In this document: piece by piece, positions 17,714-25,491 of the stretch | Numbering within the stretch: position 1 is the stretch's first letter | How the letters are laid out: every line of letters starts with the position of its first letter | Source of the DNA: Acidobacteriaceae bacterium | GTDB lineage: Bacteria > Acidobacteriota > Terriglobia > Terriglobales > Acidobacteriaceae | Direction of reading: 5' to 3' | Length of the DNA stretch: 64,000 nucleotides | Assembly (NCBI GenBank): GCA_030041435.1 | Contig: JASHNW010000050.1 | Span: forward strand, 62,001-126,000 | Translations under genes and position numbers: made by a program | Notes under the pieces: generated by a model | Databases searched by the model: none | What the model saw: only the letters and a program-made list of their open reading frames with translations | What the model was told of the DNA's origin: nothing

Positions 17714-19498
17714 GTGGCGATGCGCATGCGAACGACGCTGCTTCTCTCCTTCCTGTCCGTCTCTCTCGGCGTGGCGTCGCTGAGCCTGGTCATCGTCCAC
17801 AGCATTCTCCAGAAGCAAATCCGGCGGGATATCTCCGCGGGCCTGCAGCGATCGATGGACACTTTCCGCAATATTCAGACACAGCAGGAGCAGACGCTGC
17901 GGCACGAAGCGTCGCTGCTTGCGGCGCTGCCGGTTCTGAAGTCGCTGATGACCACGTCCGATACGCTGACAATCCGCGACGGGGCTGGCCCCTACTACAG
18001 CCTGAGCGGGGGCGATCTGTTCGCGCTCGCCGATCCGAACGGCACAGCCGTCGCTCTGTTCGAGAACGGGGTGTCGTGGGACGGCGTCGATCCCCGCAGC
18101 TTTATCCCCGCGTCGGTGTTTGCGAACCCGCAGGAGCAGTACTTTCTGTTGCGCGGACGCCTCTACGTCATCGCCGCGGAGCCTCTGTACTTCGGGTCCG
18201 CGGCCGCCGGCACCAGGCTCGGATACGTGCTCCTTGGCTATTCCGTCAACGACCGGCTGGCCCAGGAAGTAAGCCAGGTGGCTTCGGCAGAGGTGGTGTT
18301 TTGCGCGAACCGCATGCTGGTTGCCACCACACTCGACCAGCATTCGCGAGTGGCCTTTGCCCAACACGTGGCGGCACTGGACTCGTACGGCGCGGAGGGA
18401 CACGACCTGTGGCTGGGTAAAGAACACTTTGTCGGCGCTTCCACGCTGCTGTCGAGTCCTGCTGACCCCGCGGTTCGGCTGGTGGTGCTTGAATCCTGGG
18501 ACCAGTCCAGCCGTTATCTCACGCGCCTGAATCACGCCCTGCTGCTGCTGGGGGCTTTTCTGCTGGTGCTGAGCGGGTTGCTGGCGATCTATCTCTCCAC
18601 GACGATCACTCGTCCGCTCGACCGTCTGGTGGCGGGTGCTCGCGCTCTGGGTGCGGGGAACTTCGATTATCAGCTGCGCCGCGCCGGAGCCCGGGAAATT
18701 CAGGAACTCGGCGAAGCCTTCGACCGCATGCGCCGCCGCCTGCGCGATGCGCAACAGGAGTTGCTGGCCGCCGAGCGGCTCGCGACCATCGGGCAGATGG
18801 CAAGCTCGATATCGCACGACCTCCGCCATTACCTTTCGGCGGTCTACGCCAACGCCGAATTTCTGGGATACGATTCCGCCGACCCGCAGGAGCGGCTGGA
18901 ACTGCTGGCTGAAATTCGGCACGGCGTTCGCGGCATGACCGATCTGATCGAATCGCTGCTGCTCTTCAGCCGCACCGGCCAGTCGATGCAGTTCTCCTGG
19001 GAGTCCCTCTCGTTCCTGACGGAGCGGTCGGTAGCGCTGGTTCGAGCTCACCCCGAGGCGCAGAATGTACGCTTCTCGTTCGATCCCATGCCGCAGGTGG
19101 ACGCGTGGGTGGATACCCTCAAGATCGAACGCGCCATCTACAACCTGCTGCTCAATGGCTGCCAGGCAGCGCGACAGGGATCGGCGGATCCCCAGGTCCA
19201 TATCTCGCTGACAGAGGATACCGAGTGGATCAGTGTGCGCATCGCTGACAACGGCCCGGGAGTGCCGGAGTCGATTCGCGTCACGTTATTTCAGCCGTTC
19301 GTAAGCGAAGGCAAGCCCAACGGCATGGGCCTCGGCCTGGCGCTCGCTCACAAAATCGCGCAGGAGCACGGCGGAGGCGTAATGCTCGAGGAGTCGCGCC
19401 CCGGCCGCACTGTCTTTAGGCTGGCTCTTGCCAAATCGAAACTGCGTCAGTTTGCCACTGCCGCGCAATTGCCCGAATCTCCGGTTGCCGCCGAGTGA
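17714..19498 (+). CDS. Membrane sensor histidine kinase with HAMP domain
   Basis: 594 residues if the GTG at 17714 is used (9 nt after GGAGGAAC); an ATG two codons later is equally possible. Transmembrane helices lie at about 8-28 and 274-296, flanking a roughly 245-residue periplasmic sensor. A HAMP segment (297-350) follows, then the H-box SSISHDLRHYLSAV with H368. The C-terminal HATPase has N-box IYNLLLNGCQAA and G-boxes ADNGPGVP and NGMGLGLALAHKIA. It phosphorylates the upstream response regulator. The signal is unknown; the neighbourhood (copper and cytochrome proteins) suggests an envelope redox or metal cue. Confidence 0.95.
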   Translation: MAMRMRTTLLLSFLSVSLGVASLSLVIVHSILQKQIRRDISAGLQRSMDTFRNIQTQQEQTLRHEASLLAALPVLKSLMTTSDTLTIRDGAGPYYSLSGGDLFALADPNGTAVALFENGVSWDGVDPRSFIPASVFANPQEQYFLLRGRLYVIAAEPLYFGSAAAGTRLGYVLLGYSVNDRLAQEVSQVASAEVVFCANRMLVATTLDQHSRVAFAQHVAALDSYGAEGHDLWLGKEHFVGASTLLSSPADPAVRLVVLESWDQSSRYLTRLNHALLLLGAFLLVLSGLLAIYLSTTITRPLDRLVAGARALGAGNFDYQLRRAGAREIQELGEAFDRMRRRLRDAQQELLAAERLATIGQMASSISHDLRHYLSAVYANAEFLGYDSADPQERLELLAEIRHGVRGMTDLIESLLLFSRTGQSMQFSWESLSFLTERSVALVRAHPEAQNVRFSFDPMPQVDAWVDTLKIERAIYNLLLNGCQAARQGSADPQVHISLTEDTEWISVRIADNGPGVPESIRVTLFQPFVSEGKPNGMGLGLALAHKIAQEHGGGVMLEESRPGRTVFRLALAKSKLRQFATAAQLPESPVAAE

Positions 19499-19533
19499 CT
19501 GTGCTCGCAGCCCGGACATCACAGGACTGCAAT

Positions 19534-21042
19534 ATGAATAGAATCCGGAAGGCATTTCGACTGAGCGTCCTCTCCATCGGCCTGCTCGCCGCCGGCGCGG
19601 TAACAGCGGCCGCCCAGCAGTCGCCGCCGTCTGAGATGTCCGATGCGCAGACTTCGACGCTGCAGCAGCATCTCGACCTGCTGAGCAGCAAGATCGACAG
19701 CCTGCGCCAGCAACTGGAGCAGTCGCAGAGCGAGATGGAAGCCATGCGCCAGGAGATCGCCAGCCTGCGCAGCCAGCTTGCCGGAACAACCCAGACTCAG
19801 ACAGCTGCGCAAGCCGCGGCAGATTTGCGCGCCGGTGTCGAACAGCTGCAGGAGCGCACCGGCGTGCTTGAGTCGGAAGTCCGGCAACATGATCAGACCA
19901 AAGTGGAGAGCCTGTCGAAGTATCCGGTGCGCATCTTCGGAACGCTTCTCTTCACTTCGGTCTCCAACTCCGGCGACACCGACGATATCGACTTGCCCAT
20001 TGTGGCCCTGCCCGCGCAACCGGACGTCCCCGTGGGAAGTTTCAGCGCGACGGCACGGCAGTCGCTGCTCGGTATCGACGCATCGGGCCCGCGGCTGTGG
20101 GGCGCGAAATCGTCTGCCGTCATCAGTGTGGACTTCTTCGGCGGTATTCCGTATGCGGACTACACGACTTCCGCGGGCACCGTCCGGCTGCGAACGGCAC
20201 AGGCCACTCTCGACTGGCCGAACCGTTCCCTCGCTGCTGTTTTCGACCAGCCCATCATCTCGCCGCAGAACCCCACATCCTGGCTATCCGTCGGTGAGCC
20301 GGCTCTGGCGTGGTCCGGAAATCTGTGGACCTGGTCTCCGCAGCTTGTCTTCCGGGAAGACAGCATCCTGCCAGGGCGGCAGCTCAGCGCCGCGTTCGCC
20401 ATCATCGACCCGCCGTCTCCAGGAAGTTCTTCGTCCGGCGGCCAACGCAGTCCCGATGCTGCGGAGCGGAGCCGTCAGCCCGGCTATGAAGCGCGGCTCG
20501 GCGATGCGATCTCCTGGCGCGGACGCCCCGTCGATCTGGGCGTCGGCGGATATTACAGCCGCCATGACTACTCCTATGACGAAAATGTCGATGCATGGGC
20601 GGGCACTGCCGACTGGAAGATCCCGCTCGCGAATTCCGTCGAATTCTCCGGAGAACTCTATCGAGGGCGGGCGATCGGCGGTCTGGGCGGCGGGGCCTTC
20701 AAAGACTACGCGTCCTATGACTACTACACATCGCTGCGCGGACTCGATGCAGAAGGCGGCTGGGGACAGCTGAAATTCACGTTTTCTTCGACTCTCGAAG
20801 CGAATCTTGCGGTGGGGCAGGACAATGCGTTCAACAACGAACTGCGAAGGTCCGACCTGGCGTCAGATCAGGATGCCTATGGCAGCCTGGCTCGCAATCA
20901 AACCGCCTACGGCAATCTTGTTTATCGTCCCAGATCGTATCTGCTCATCTCCCCCGAGTTCCGGCTGATCCGAAGCTGGCCCATCAGCGGTGCGGTCAAC
21001 AGCAATAAAATCTTCGGCCTGGCCGCAGGATATCTGTTCTGA
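19534..21042 (+). CDS. Porin-like outer membrane protein with N-terminal coiled coil
   Basis: 502 residues from the ATG at 19534. A signal peptide (ending VTAAAQ) is followed by a heptad-rich coiled coil around residues 30-75 (LQQHLDLLSSKIDSLRQQL and onward). The rest is beta-rich and aromatic, ending in a terminal phenylalanine (AAGYLF), the usual outer-membrane-insertion signal. This matches trimeric porin-like channels in which the coiled coil reaches into the periplasm. The stop overlaps the next start by 1 bp (21042), so it is coupled to the cupredoxin gene. Substrate unknown. Confidence 0.75.
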   Translation: MNRIRKAFRLSVLSIGLLAAGAVTAAAQQSPPSEMSDAQTSTLQQHLDLLSSKIDSLRQQLEQSQSEMEAMRQEIASLRSQLAGTTQTQTAAQAAADLRAGVEQLQERTGVLESEVRQHDQTKVESLSKYPVRIFGTLLFTSVSNSGDTDDIDLPIVALPAQPDVPVGSFSATARQSLLGIDASGPRLWGAKSSAVISVDFFGGIPYADYTTSAGTVRLRTAQATLDWPNRSLAAVFDQPIISPQNPTSWLSVGEPALAWSGNLWTWSPQLVFREDSILPGRQLSAAFAIIDPPSPGSSSSGGQRSPDAAERSRQPGYEARLGDAISWRGRPVDLGVGGYYSRHDYSYDENVDAWAGTADWKIPLANSVEFSGELYRGRAIGGLGGGAFKDYASYDYYTSLRGLDAEGGWGQLKFTFSSTLEANLAVGQDNAFNNELRRSDLASDQDAYGSLARNQTAYGNLVYRPRSYLLISPEFRLIRSWPISGAVNSNKIFGLAAGYLF

Positions 21043-21773
21043 TGCCACATGGAACATCTCCAATCCGATTCATCGCGATCCTCGCGCTCGTCGCTCTGCA
21101 GCAGTGCGGAGTGGTTTATTCCCAGAATGTGGATGTGCGGGCGCACTTCGAAATCGCGCGTCCTGCAACCGGCAAATCTCCCGTCCGCGCTTCGTCGCCT
21201 GACGTTGTCCTTTGGCTCAACCCCGTTCTTCCCGGAGTCGCGGCTACCGGCGTTGCGGTGACTCCTGGCCACTTCAGCATGGTGCAGAAGGACAAGGCCT
21301 TTCATCCCCATCTGCTGGTGGTGCCACTGGGCAGCATAGTGGCCTTTCCCAACCTCGACCCGTTCTTCCACGATGTCTTTTCCCAGTTCAACGGCAGGCG
21401 ATTCGATCTGGGCCTGTACGAATCTGGCAGTTCCAAAGAAGTGCGCTTCGACCGCGAAGGCGTCTCGTACATCTTCTGCGACATTCATCCGGAAATGAGC
21501 GCCGTTATCGTTACTCTTTCCACACCCTGGTACGTTGTTGCCAGGGGCAGCGGCACCGTCGTGCTGCGCGGCGTTCCCGAAGGCGCTTACGAGATGCACC
21601 TGTGGGCGGAGGGCGTGGATACAAAACAGCTTGAGGCTCTTACGCGGCGGGTGCGCATCTCTTCGGCACAGAACGATCTCGGCGTTCTCCAGCTGACGAC
21701 AAGCGGAACCGCGCCGGCGCACAAGAATAAGTTCGGCGACGACTACCCGCCCGGACCGGCAACCACTTACTGA
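21042..21773 (+). CDS. Plastocyanin-like blue copper (cupredoxin) protein, exported
   Basis: 243 residues with a hydrophobic signal at the N-terminus. The cupredoxin core has candidate type-1 copper ligands H110 (NLDPFFHDVFS), C146, H149 and M152 (IFCDIHPEMSA), the usual His-Cys-His-Met set. A C-terminal extension (GVPEGAYEMHLWAEG) resembles a second small beta domain, seen in methylamine-utilisation-type plastocyanin-like proteins. Expected role is electron transfer in the periplasm. It is translationally linked to the porin-like gene and convergent with the nucleotidyltransferase gene. Confidence 0.88.
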   Translation: MPHGTSPIRFIAILALVALQQCGVVYSQNVDVRAHFEIARPATGKSPVRASSPDVVLWLNPVLPGVAATGVAVTPGHFSMVQKDKAFHPHLLVVPLGSIVAFPNLDPFFHDVFSQFNGRRFDLGLYESGSSKEVRFDREGVSYIFCDIHPEMSAVIVTLSTPWYVVARGSGTVVLRGVPEGAYEMHLWAEGVDTKQLEALTRRVRISSAQNDLGVLQLTTSGTAPAHKNKFGDDYPPGPATTY

Positions 21774-21835
21774 CGAACCTCGAACCAGGAGCCTTCTTCG
21801 TCCGATCGCTGCGCTCGATCCCTCGTCAGCCGACG

Positions 21836-23158
21836 CTATTGCGGCAGATAGAGCGCAAGCCCATGCGCAACCAGATTCGCTGTCGCCCGCAGATTCGTTT
21901 GCAGCCGGTGGGCAAGAAAGCCGAGAGTGTCGACCAACTGGCTCCCCGGCCGGCTCGCGCCCTGTCGCCGATTGCGCACGCGCAATGCGGGGCCGCGAGG
22001 AATGGCAAGCGTGGCCGGCAGCAACGCCCGCCGGACGGCGTTCGCCTTCGACTCCAACGATTCCGCCAGTACGAACTGCAGAAGCCTGCCTTCCTTGGCG
22101 CGGCGAAAGATCACTTCCAGCGGACATCCTCCGAGCCGCTCCACCCAGCGTCGTTGCGGAAGGGGCAGTGCCTCCGTTTCCGCACGTGCTGCCCGTGACA
22201 GTCTGGGAGAGAACCATGCCTGGGCCAATAGAAACGCGAGCGCCTCGAGCGCCCTCAGCCGTTCACTGTGCGCGTTGTGCCATTCGGCCCAGAATGCGTC
22301 GTCGGAGGCGCGGCGATCGAGGAAGGCGGCCAGCTCGTATACATGATGCACAATCCAGTCTCCGGAGAAAACGTCCCGGAGCAGGTGCAGCGCAAAATAT
22401 CCCAGCTGGTCGACCGCGTTCAGAGAGCGAAAAGCGAAGTCTCCGAAGCGGCGCTCGATCCTGCGATTCCAGAAGAGGTTCGCCTCCGGAACAGGGATCT
22501 GCGACAGCGATTCATTCCAAAGGCAAAAATGAATCTCAATACCGACCGGTAAATCGGGATCGTACATATTGCCCCGCCATGCCCCTCCCATACGCATCAG
22601 CGCAGGAACGTGATCGGCGACCCGGCAGTTTTGGTTTTCCATTGGCGTGTACCCGATCTCGATGAGCGCCGCGACTGCCGAATCGATAAACTCCGGCGGG
22701 CAGAAGAGGTCTACGTCGCTCTGCATGCGAAAGCGCGGATCGGGCGCGTAATCGGTCGCGAGCGTGAATCCCTTGAGCACCACATGCGGAACACGGGCCA
22801 TGCGAAGAGCACCGGCAGCTTCGGTGTAGGTCGCCTGGATGCGCTTCCATCGCACCGCGTTATCGGCCATATTCTTATCGAGTCGCGCCACGACCCACTC
22901 CGGGAAGCCCGGGGAGGGCAGCTGCGCCAGCGTCAGCGTCAGATGCGCCATATCGCAGATGTTCAGCAGCTCCTCCCAGCCATGGTCATCCAGTTCCAGC
23001 AAGCCATCCCGGTTCGCGCCCTGGAACTGCAGCGCATCCATCAGGGCCGCAAACTGCCCGGAAATACGAGCCGTCAACATCCCGTTGCCGATCGGATAAG
23101 TACGCATCGAAGTTACATTCTCCCTGCCGGCGTCTGCCCTACTGGCTGCTGTTTTCAT
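21836..23158 (-). CDS. Nucleotidyltransferase family protein (PF14907-like)
   Basis: 440 residues as given; an ATG at 23107 would give 423 and avoid a 20-bp overlap with the cytochrome gene. The nucleotidyltransferase core is visible around 130-160: VPHVVLKGFTLATDYAPD followed by FRMQSDVDLFCPPEFIDSA, with the D-x-D metal motif in SDVDLF. This pattern fits the uncharacterised nucleotidyltransferase family PF14907, often found with HprK-like kinases, PqqD-like proteins and transporters in natural-product or surface-polysaccharide loci. An HprK-like gene lies at 29073. Substrate unknown. Cytoplasmic. Confidence 0.8.
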   Translation of the reverse strand: MKTAASRADAGRENVTSMRTYPIGNGMLTARISGQFAALMDALQFQGANRDGLLELDDHGWEELLNICDMAHLTLTLAQLPSPGFPEWVVARLDKNMADNAVRWKRIQATYTEAAGALRMARVPHVVLKGFTLATDYAPDPRFRMQSDVDLFCPPEFIDSAVAALIEIGYTPMENQNCRVADHVPALMRMGGAWRGNMYDPDLPVGIEIHFCLWNESLSQIPVPEANLFWNRRIERRFGDFAFRSLNAVDQLGYFALHLLRDVFSGDWIVHHVYELAAFLDRRASDDAFWAEWHNAHSERLRALEALAFLLAQAWFSPRLSRAARAETEALPLPQRRWVERLGGCPLEVIFRRAKEGRLLQFVLAESLESKANAVRRALLPATLAIPRGPALRVRNRRQGASRPGSQLVDTLGFLAHRLQTNLRATANLVAHGLALYLPQ

Positions 23159-23633
23159 CGTCGCCTGAGTAGACCCGGGGCTCTCCCAGGCTGCCGGCCG
23201 GCGGAAGATGCCGCAAATAGTCCACGATCGACCACATTTCTTCGTCGCTGAGAATGCCCCGCGAAGCCGGCATTCCCGATGGGGAAATTCCGTTCTCGAT
23301 GATCCATTTCAGCTGTCCGTCGCTGTAGCGCTGCACCTCGCGCGAGGCCAGCGAGGGCACCGGCGGCGACAGGCTGTTCGCGAACGGCACGCCGGTATTC
23401 TGCCCGTCGAGTCCGTGACAAACCACGCAGTAATAGCCAAAGGCGGTCTTGCCTTCCTGCATCACGGTCGGACTATGCGTCAGCGGGCTTCGGTCTTTCG
23501 CCCCTTTCACCGTGATGTTGTGCTTGACCCAGCGCACCGTTGCCGTTTCCACGGGTCCGGGGGGTGTGGCCCGGCAACCTGCAGCAAGCAGACACGCCGC
23601 ACAACCGCCGAGCCAGAGGAGTCGCATCTTCAC
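23139..23633 (-). CDS. Cytochrome c lipoprotein
   Basis: 164 residues. The lipobox LLAAGC (C20) suggests anchoring to a membrane as a lipoprotein. One haem-binding motif CVVCH sits at 69-73, with a likely axial Met at 121 (SPSGMPASRG). The C-terminal helix DEEMWSIVDYLRHLP is typical of class I cytochromes c. It is 4 bp downstream of the CuA-type cupredoxin gene, so the two are probably cotranscribed and may exchange electrons. Confidence 0.93.
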   Translation of the reverse strand: MKMRLLWLGGCAACLLAAGCRATPPGPVETATVRWVKHNITVKGAKDRSPLTHSPTVMQEGKTAFGYYCVVCHGLDGQNTGVPFANSLSPPVPSLASREVQRYSDGQLKWIIENGISPSGMPASRGILSDEEMWSIVDYLRHLPPAGSLGEPRVYSGDDENSSQ

Positions 23634-23637
23634 GGCG

Positions 23638-24000
23638 TTACTCTCCCGTGACGTGAATCGTGAACGTCATGCGTCCATGACCGCTGCCGCAAAACCGCCC
23701 GCAGCGGCCCTGAAAGTCTCCCGCACGAGTGGAAGTGAAAACTACTTCCGACGGATGAGACTTCGACACCGCCTCATTGATCCCCAGATCTCTGACCACC
23801 AGGCTGTGCGGAACATCGTCGGAGATGAGATCGAGCCGCACTTTCTCGCCGGCTTTCACCGTAATCTCGGACGGCTCGAAGGCAAATCGATGGACATGGA
23901 CTTCGATGGTGCGCGCGGGCGCTTCAGCCCACCCGCGAGAGCCAATGGGCAGGCAAAGGACGAACAGCGTGAACAGGGTCGCACTTCTTCGCAGATTCAT
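23638..24000 (-). CDS. CuA-type cupredoxin domain protein, exported
   Basis: 120 residues with a signal peptide. The C-terminus CGRFCGSGHGRM (C100, C104, H108, M111) with upstream H65 (VPHSL) reproduces the dinuclear CuA site of cytochrome oxidase subunit II and nitrous oxide reductase. Here it is a free-standing periplasmic domain. It should accept or pass electrons, perhaps to the cytochrome c encoded 4 bp downstream. No oxidase subunit I gene is present in the window. A role in copper delivery to CuA is an alternative. Confidence 0.9.
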   Translation of the reverse strand: MNLRRSATLFTLFVLCLPIGSRGWAEAPARTIEVHVHRFAFEPSEITVKAGEKVRLDLISDDVPHSLVVRDLGINEAVSKSHPSEVVFTSTRAGDFQGRCGRFCGSGHGRMTFTIHVTGE

Positions 24001-24089
24001 TTCTTTCTTCCGGATAAGGGGATAATTCGCGTCATGAGGTCAGAGAGCAGCGAGAACGACGGCCGGCGCGCTGCTCCCTGACCTGCTGG

Positions 24090-25202
24090 TTAGTGAAGGA
24101 CGTTGAATGTGTTCGTGGCATCGTCGACGAAGTAGACTGCGTCGGCGCCTGCGACCAGACCAAAAAGCGCGCCGTTTCCCGGGGGCGGACCACCGGAATC
24201 GTCGACGAGTTTCTCGCTGATCTGTTCGTGCGTGAAGGGATCGATCTCCACCAGGTTGCCATCGTCTCCATTCGCGGCAATCAGGCGATGATCCGGCGTG
24301 ATGGAGAGACCCAACGGGCCGTTGAGCTCTCCGCCGCTGGATACGGTGATTCCCTGCCAGGAGGGGATGAAGCGCAGGAGAGCATTGGGAACAGCTGCGA
24401 TGCGGTTGTTCAGCGTGTCGGCGACGTACAGTGTCCCGGAATCCTCATTGAAGGCTACGCCGGTGGGTCCGATCACCAGAGCAACGGGATCGGTGCGCTC
24501 GGGGAAGCCGGTCGCGATCACGGTGCTGTCCAGCAACAGGGGCGGCCCATTGTCAGGAGTGAGCAGCAGGAGACGGATCACCGTTCCGCCGTTGACGACG
24601 TCTCCATTGGCCGCCACCGTGCCATTGAGCACATTGGTGACGAACAACGCGGCCAGGAATCCGCCATCCACCGCAGTCATATCCCACGGTCCGTTAATAT
24701 GGTGGCCGGAAAAAGTTTCGACCACCTTCCCCCAGCTGTCGAGGACGATGAGACAACCGGCTTCGGCAGTGGATGAAGCGCCGCCAACCGTAGGCAGGCT
24801 GCCTACAATCACGAATCCGCTTCGCAGGGCCACCAGCGCCGTCGTCAGTCCGATGCCTCCGGGGCAGGAGACCTTCGTGGGATCAATCTGTGCGAACTGG
24901 CTGAACGTGCCGTCTGTCGCAATCTGCACAATCGTTGTGCCGGTTCCCTGAGCATTGGTGCTGTTGTTGAAATTGCTGATGAGGAATCGGCCTTCGACCA
25001 GATCGCCTCTGGTGCGCGGAACTCTTGCGACTCCGTAAGGATTCAGGTCTCCGTTGGCGGGCACGGTGCTGCTGAGGACGGTGACCGTGTTGAGGTTTCC
25101 AATCGGTGGTTCGGCGGCAAACGCTGTTGCGGCGGTGGCTGCCATCAACAGCATTGCTCCTGTCGTGCGGATTCGGAGCGACGGAGCGTGGGCTGCTTCC
25201 AT
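24090..25202 (-). CDS. Exported beta-propeller protein (NHL/SMP-30-like)
   Basis: 370 residues from the ATG at 25202, which has GGGAGAGTCAAT just upstream; the longer frame beyond it lacks similarity. A signal peptide is followed by repeated propeller blades such as GPTGVAFNEDSGTLYVADTLNNRIAAVPN and GPLGLSITPDHRLIAANGDDGNLVEIDP (quoted in part). These blades match NHL/SMP-30-type six-bladed propellers of exported proteins. Probably a binding or lactonase-like scaffold; no catalytic set could be assigned. Divergent from the receptor gene at 25492. Confidence 0.8.
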   Translation of the reverse strand: MEAAHAPSLRIRTTGAMLLMAATAATAFAAEPPIGNLNTVTVLSSTVPANGDLNPYGVARVPRTRGDLVEGRFLISNFNNSTNAQGTGTTIVQIATDGTFSQFAQIDPTKVSCPGGIGLTTALVALRSGFVIVGSLPTVGGASSTAEAGCLIVLDSWGKVVETFSGHHINGPWDMTAVDGGFLAALFVTNVLNGTVAANGDVVNGGTVIRLLLLTPDNGPPLLLDSTVIATGFPERTDPVALVIGPTGVAFNEDSGTLYVADTLNNRIAAVPNALLRFIPSWQGITVSSGGELNGPLGLSITPDHRLIAANGDDGNLVEIDPFTHEQISEKLVDDSGGPPPGNGALFGLVAGADAVYFVDDATNTFNVLH

Positions 25203-25319
25203 ATTGACTCTCCCGGCGAGAGGCTCGCGAGCGCGGACGATCCGCACGATGCGGCCTGATCGCTCATGGGCCAGACTAGGTGCCGGGCTGCTTAGGGTTG
25301 TCATAGAGATGTCGCGGCC

Positions 25320-25336
25320 ACGTAACTTCTTTACGT
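25320..25336. promoter_or_regulatory. Inverted repeat ACGTAA-N5-TTACGT, candidate operator
   Basis: A perfect 6-5-6 dyad (ACGTAA, CTTCT, TTACGT) in the 289-bp region between the divergent propeller gene (start 25202) and receptor gene (start 25492). It is placed where one regulator could control both directions. The factor is unknown. Confidence 0.4.
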
Positions 25337-25491
25337 CACTGCGAGAGAAAGCGCTCCCACGGGCCAATATCGCCGCGGCTCGCACAAAGCGGTGCAAAAG
25401 AGTGACAAACCGCTAACAACCGACAACCCACCGCTGTTCATACTCAGCCTCAAAGCACTGCTGGATTCGCGAGGGATTTGAGGGAGCCGAT

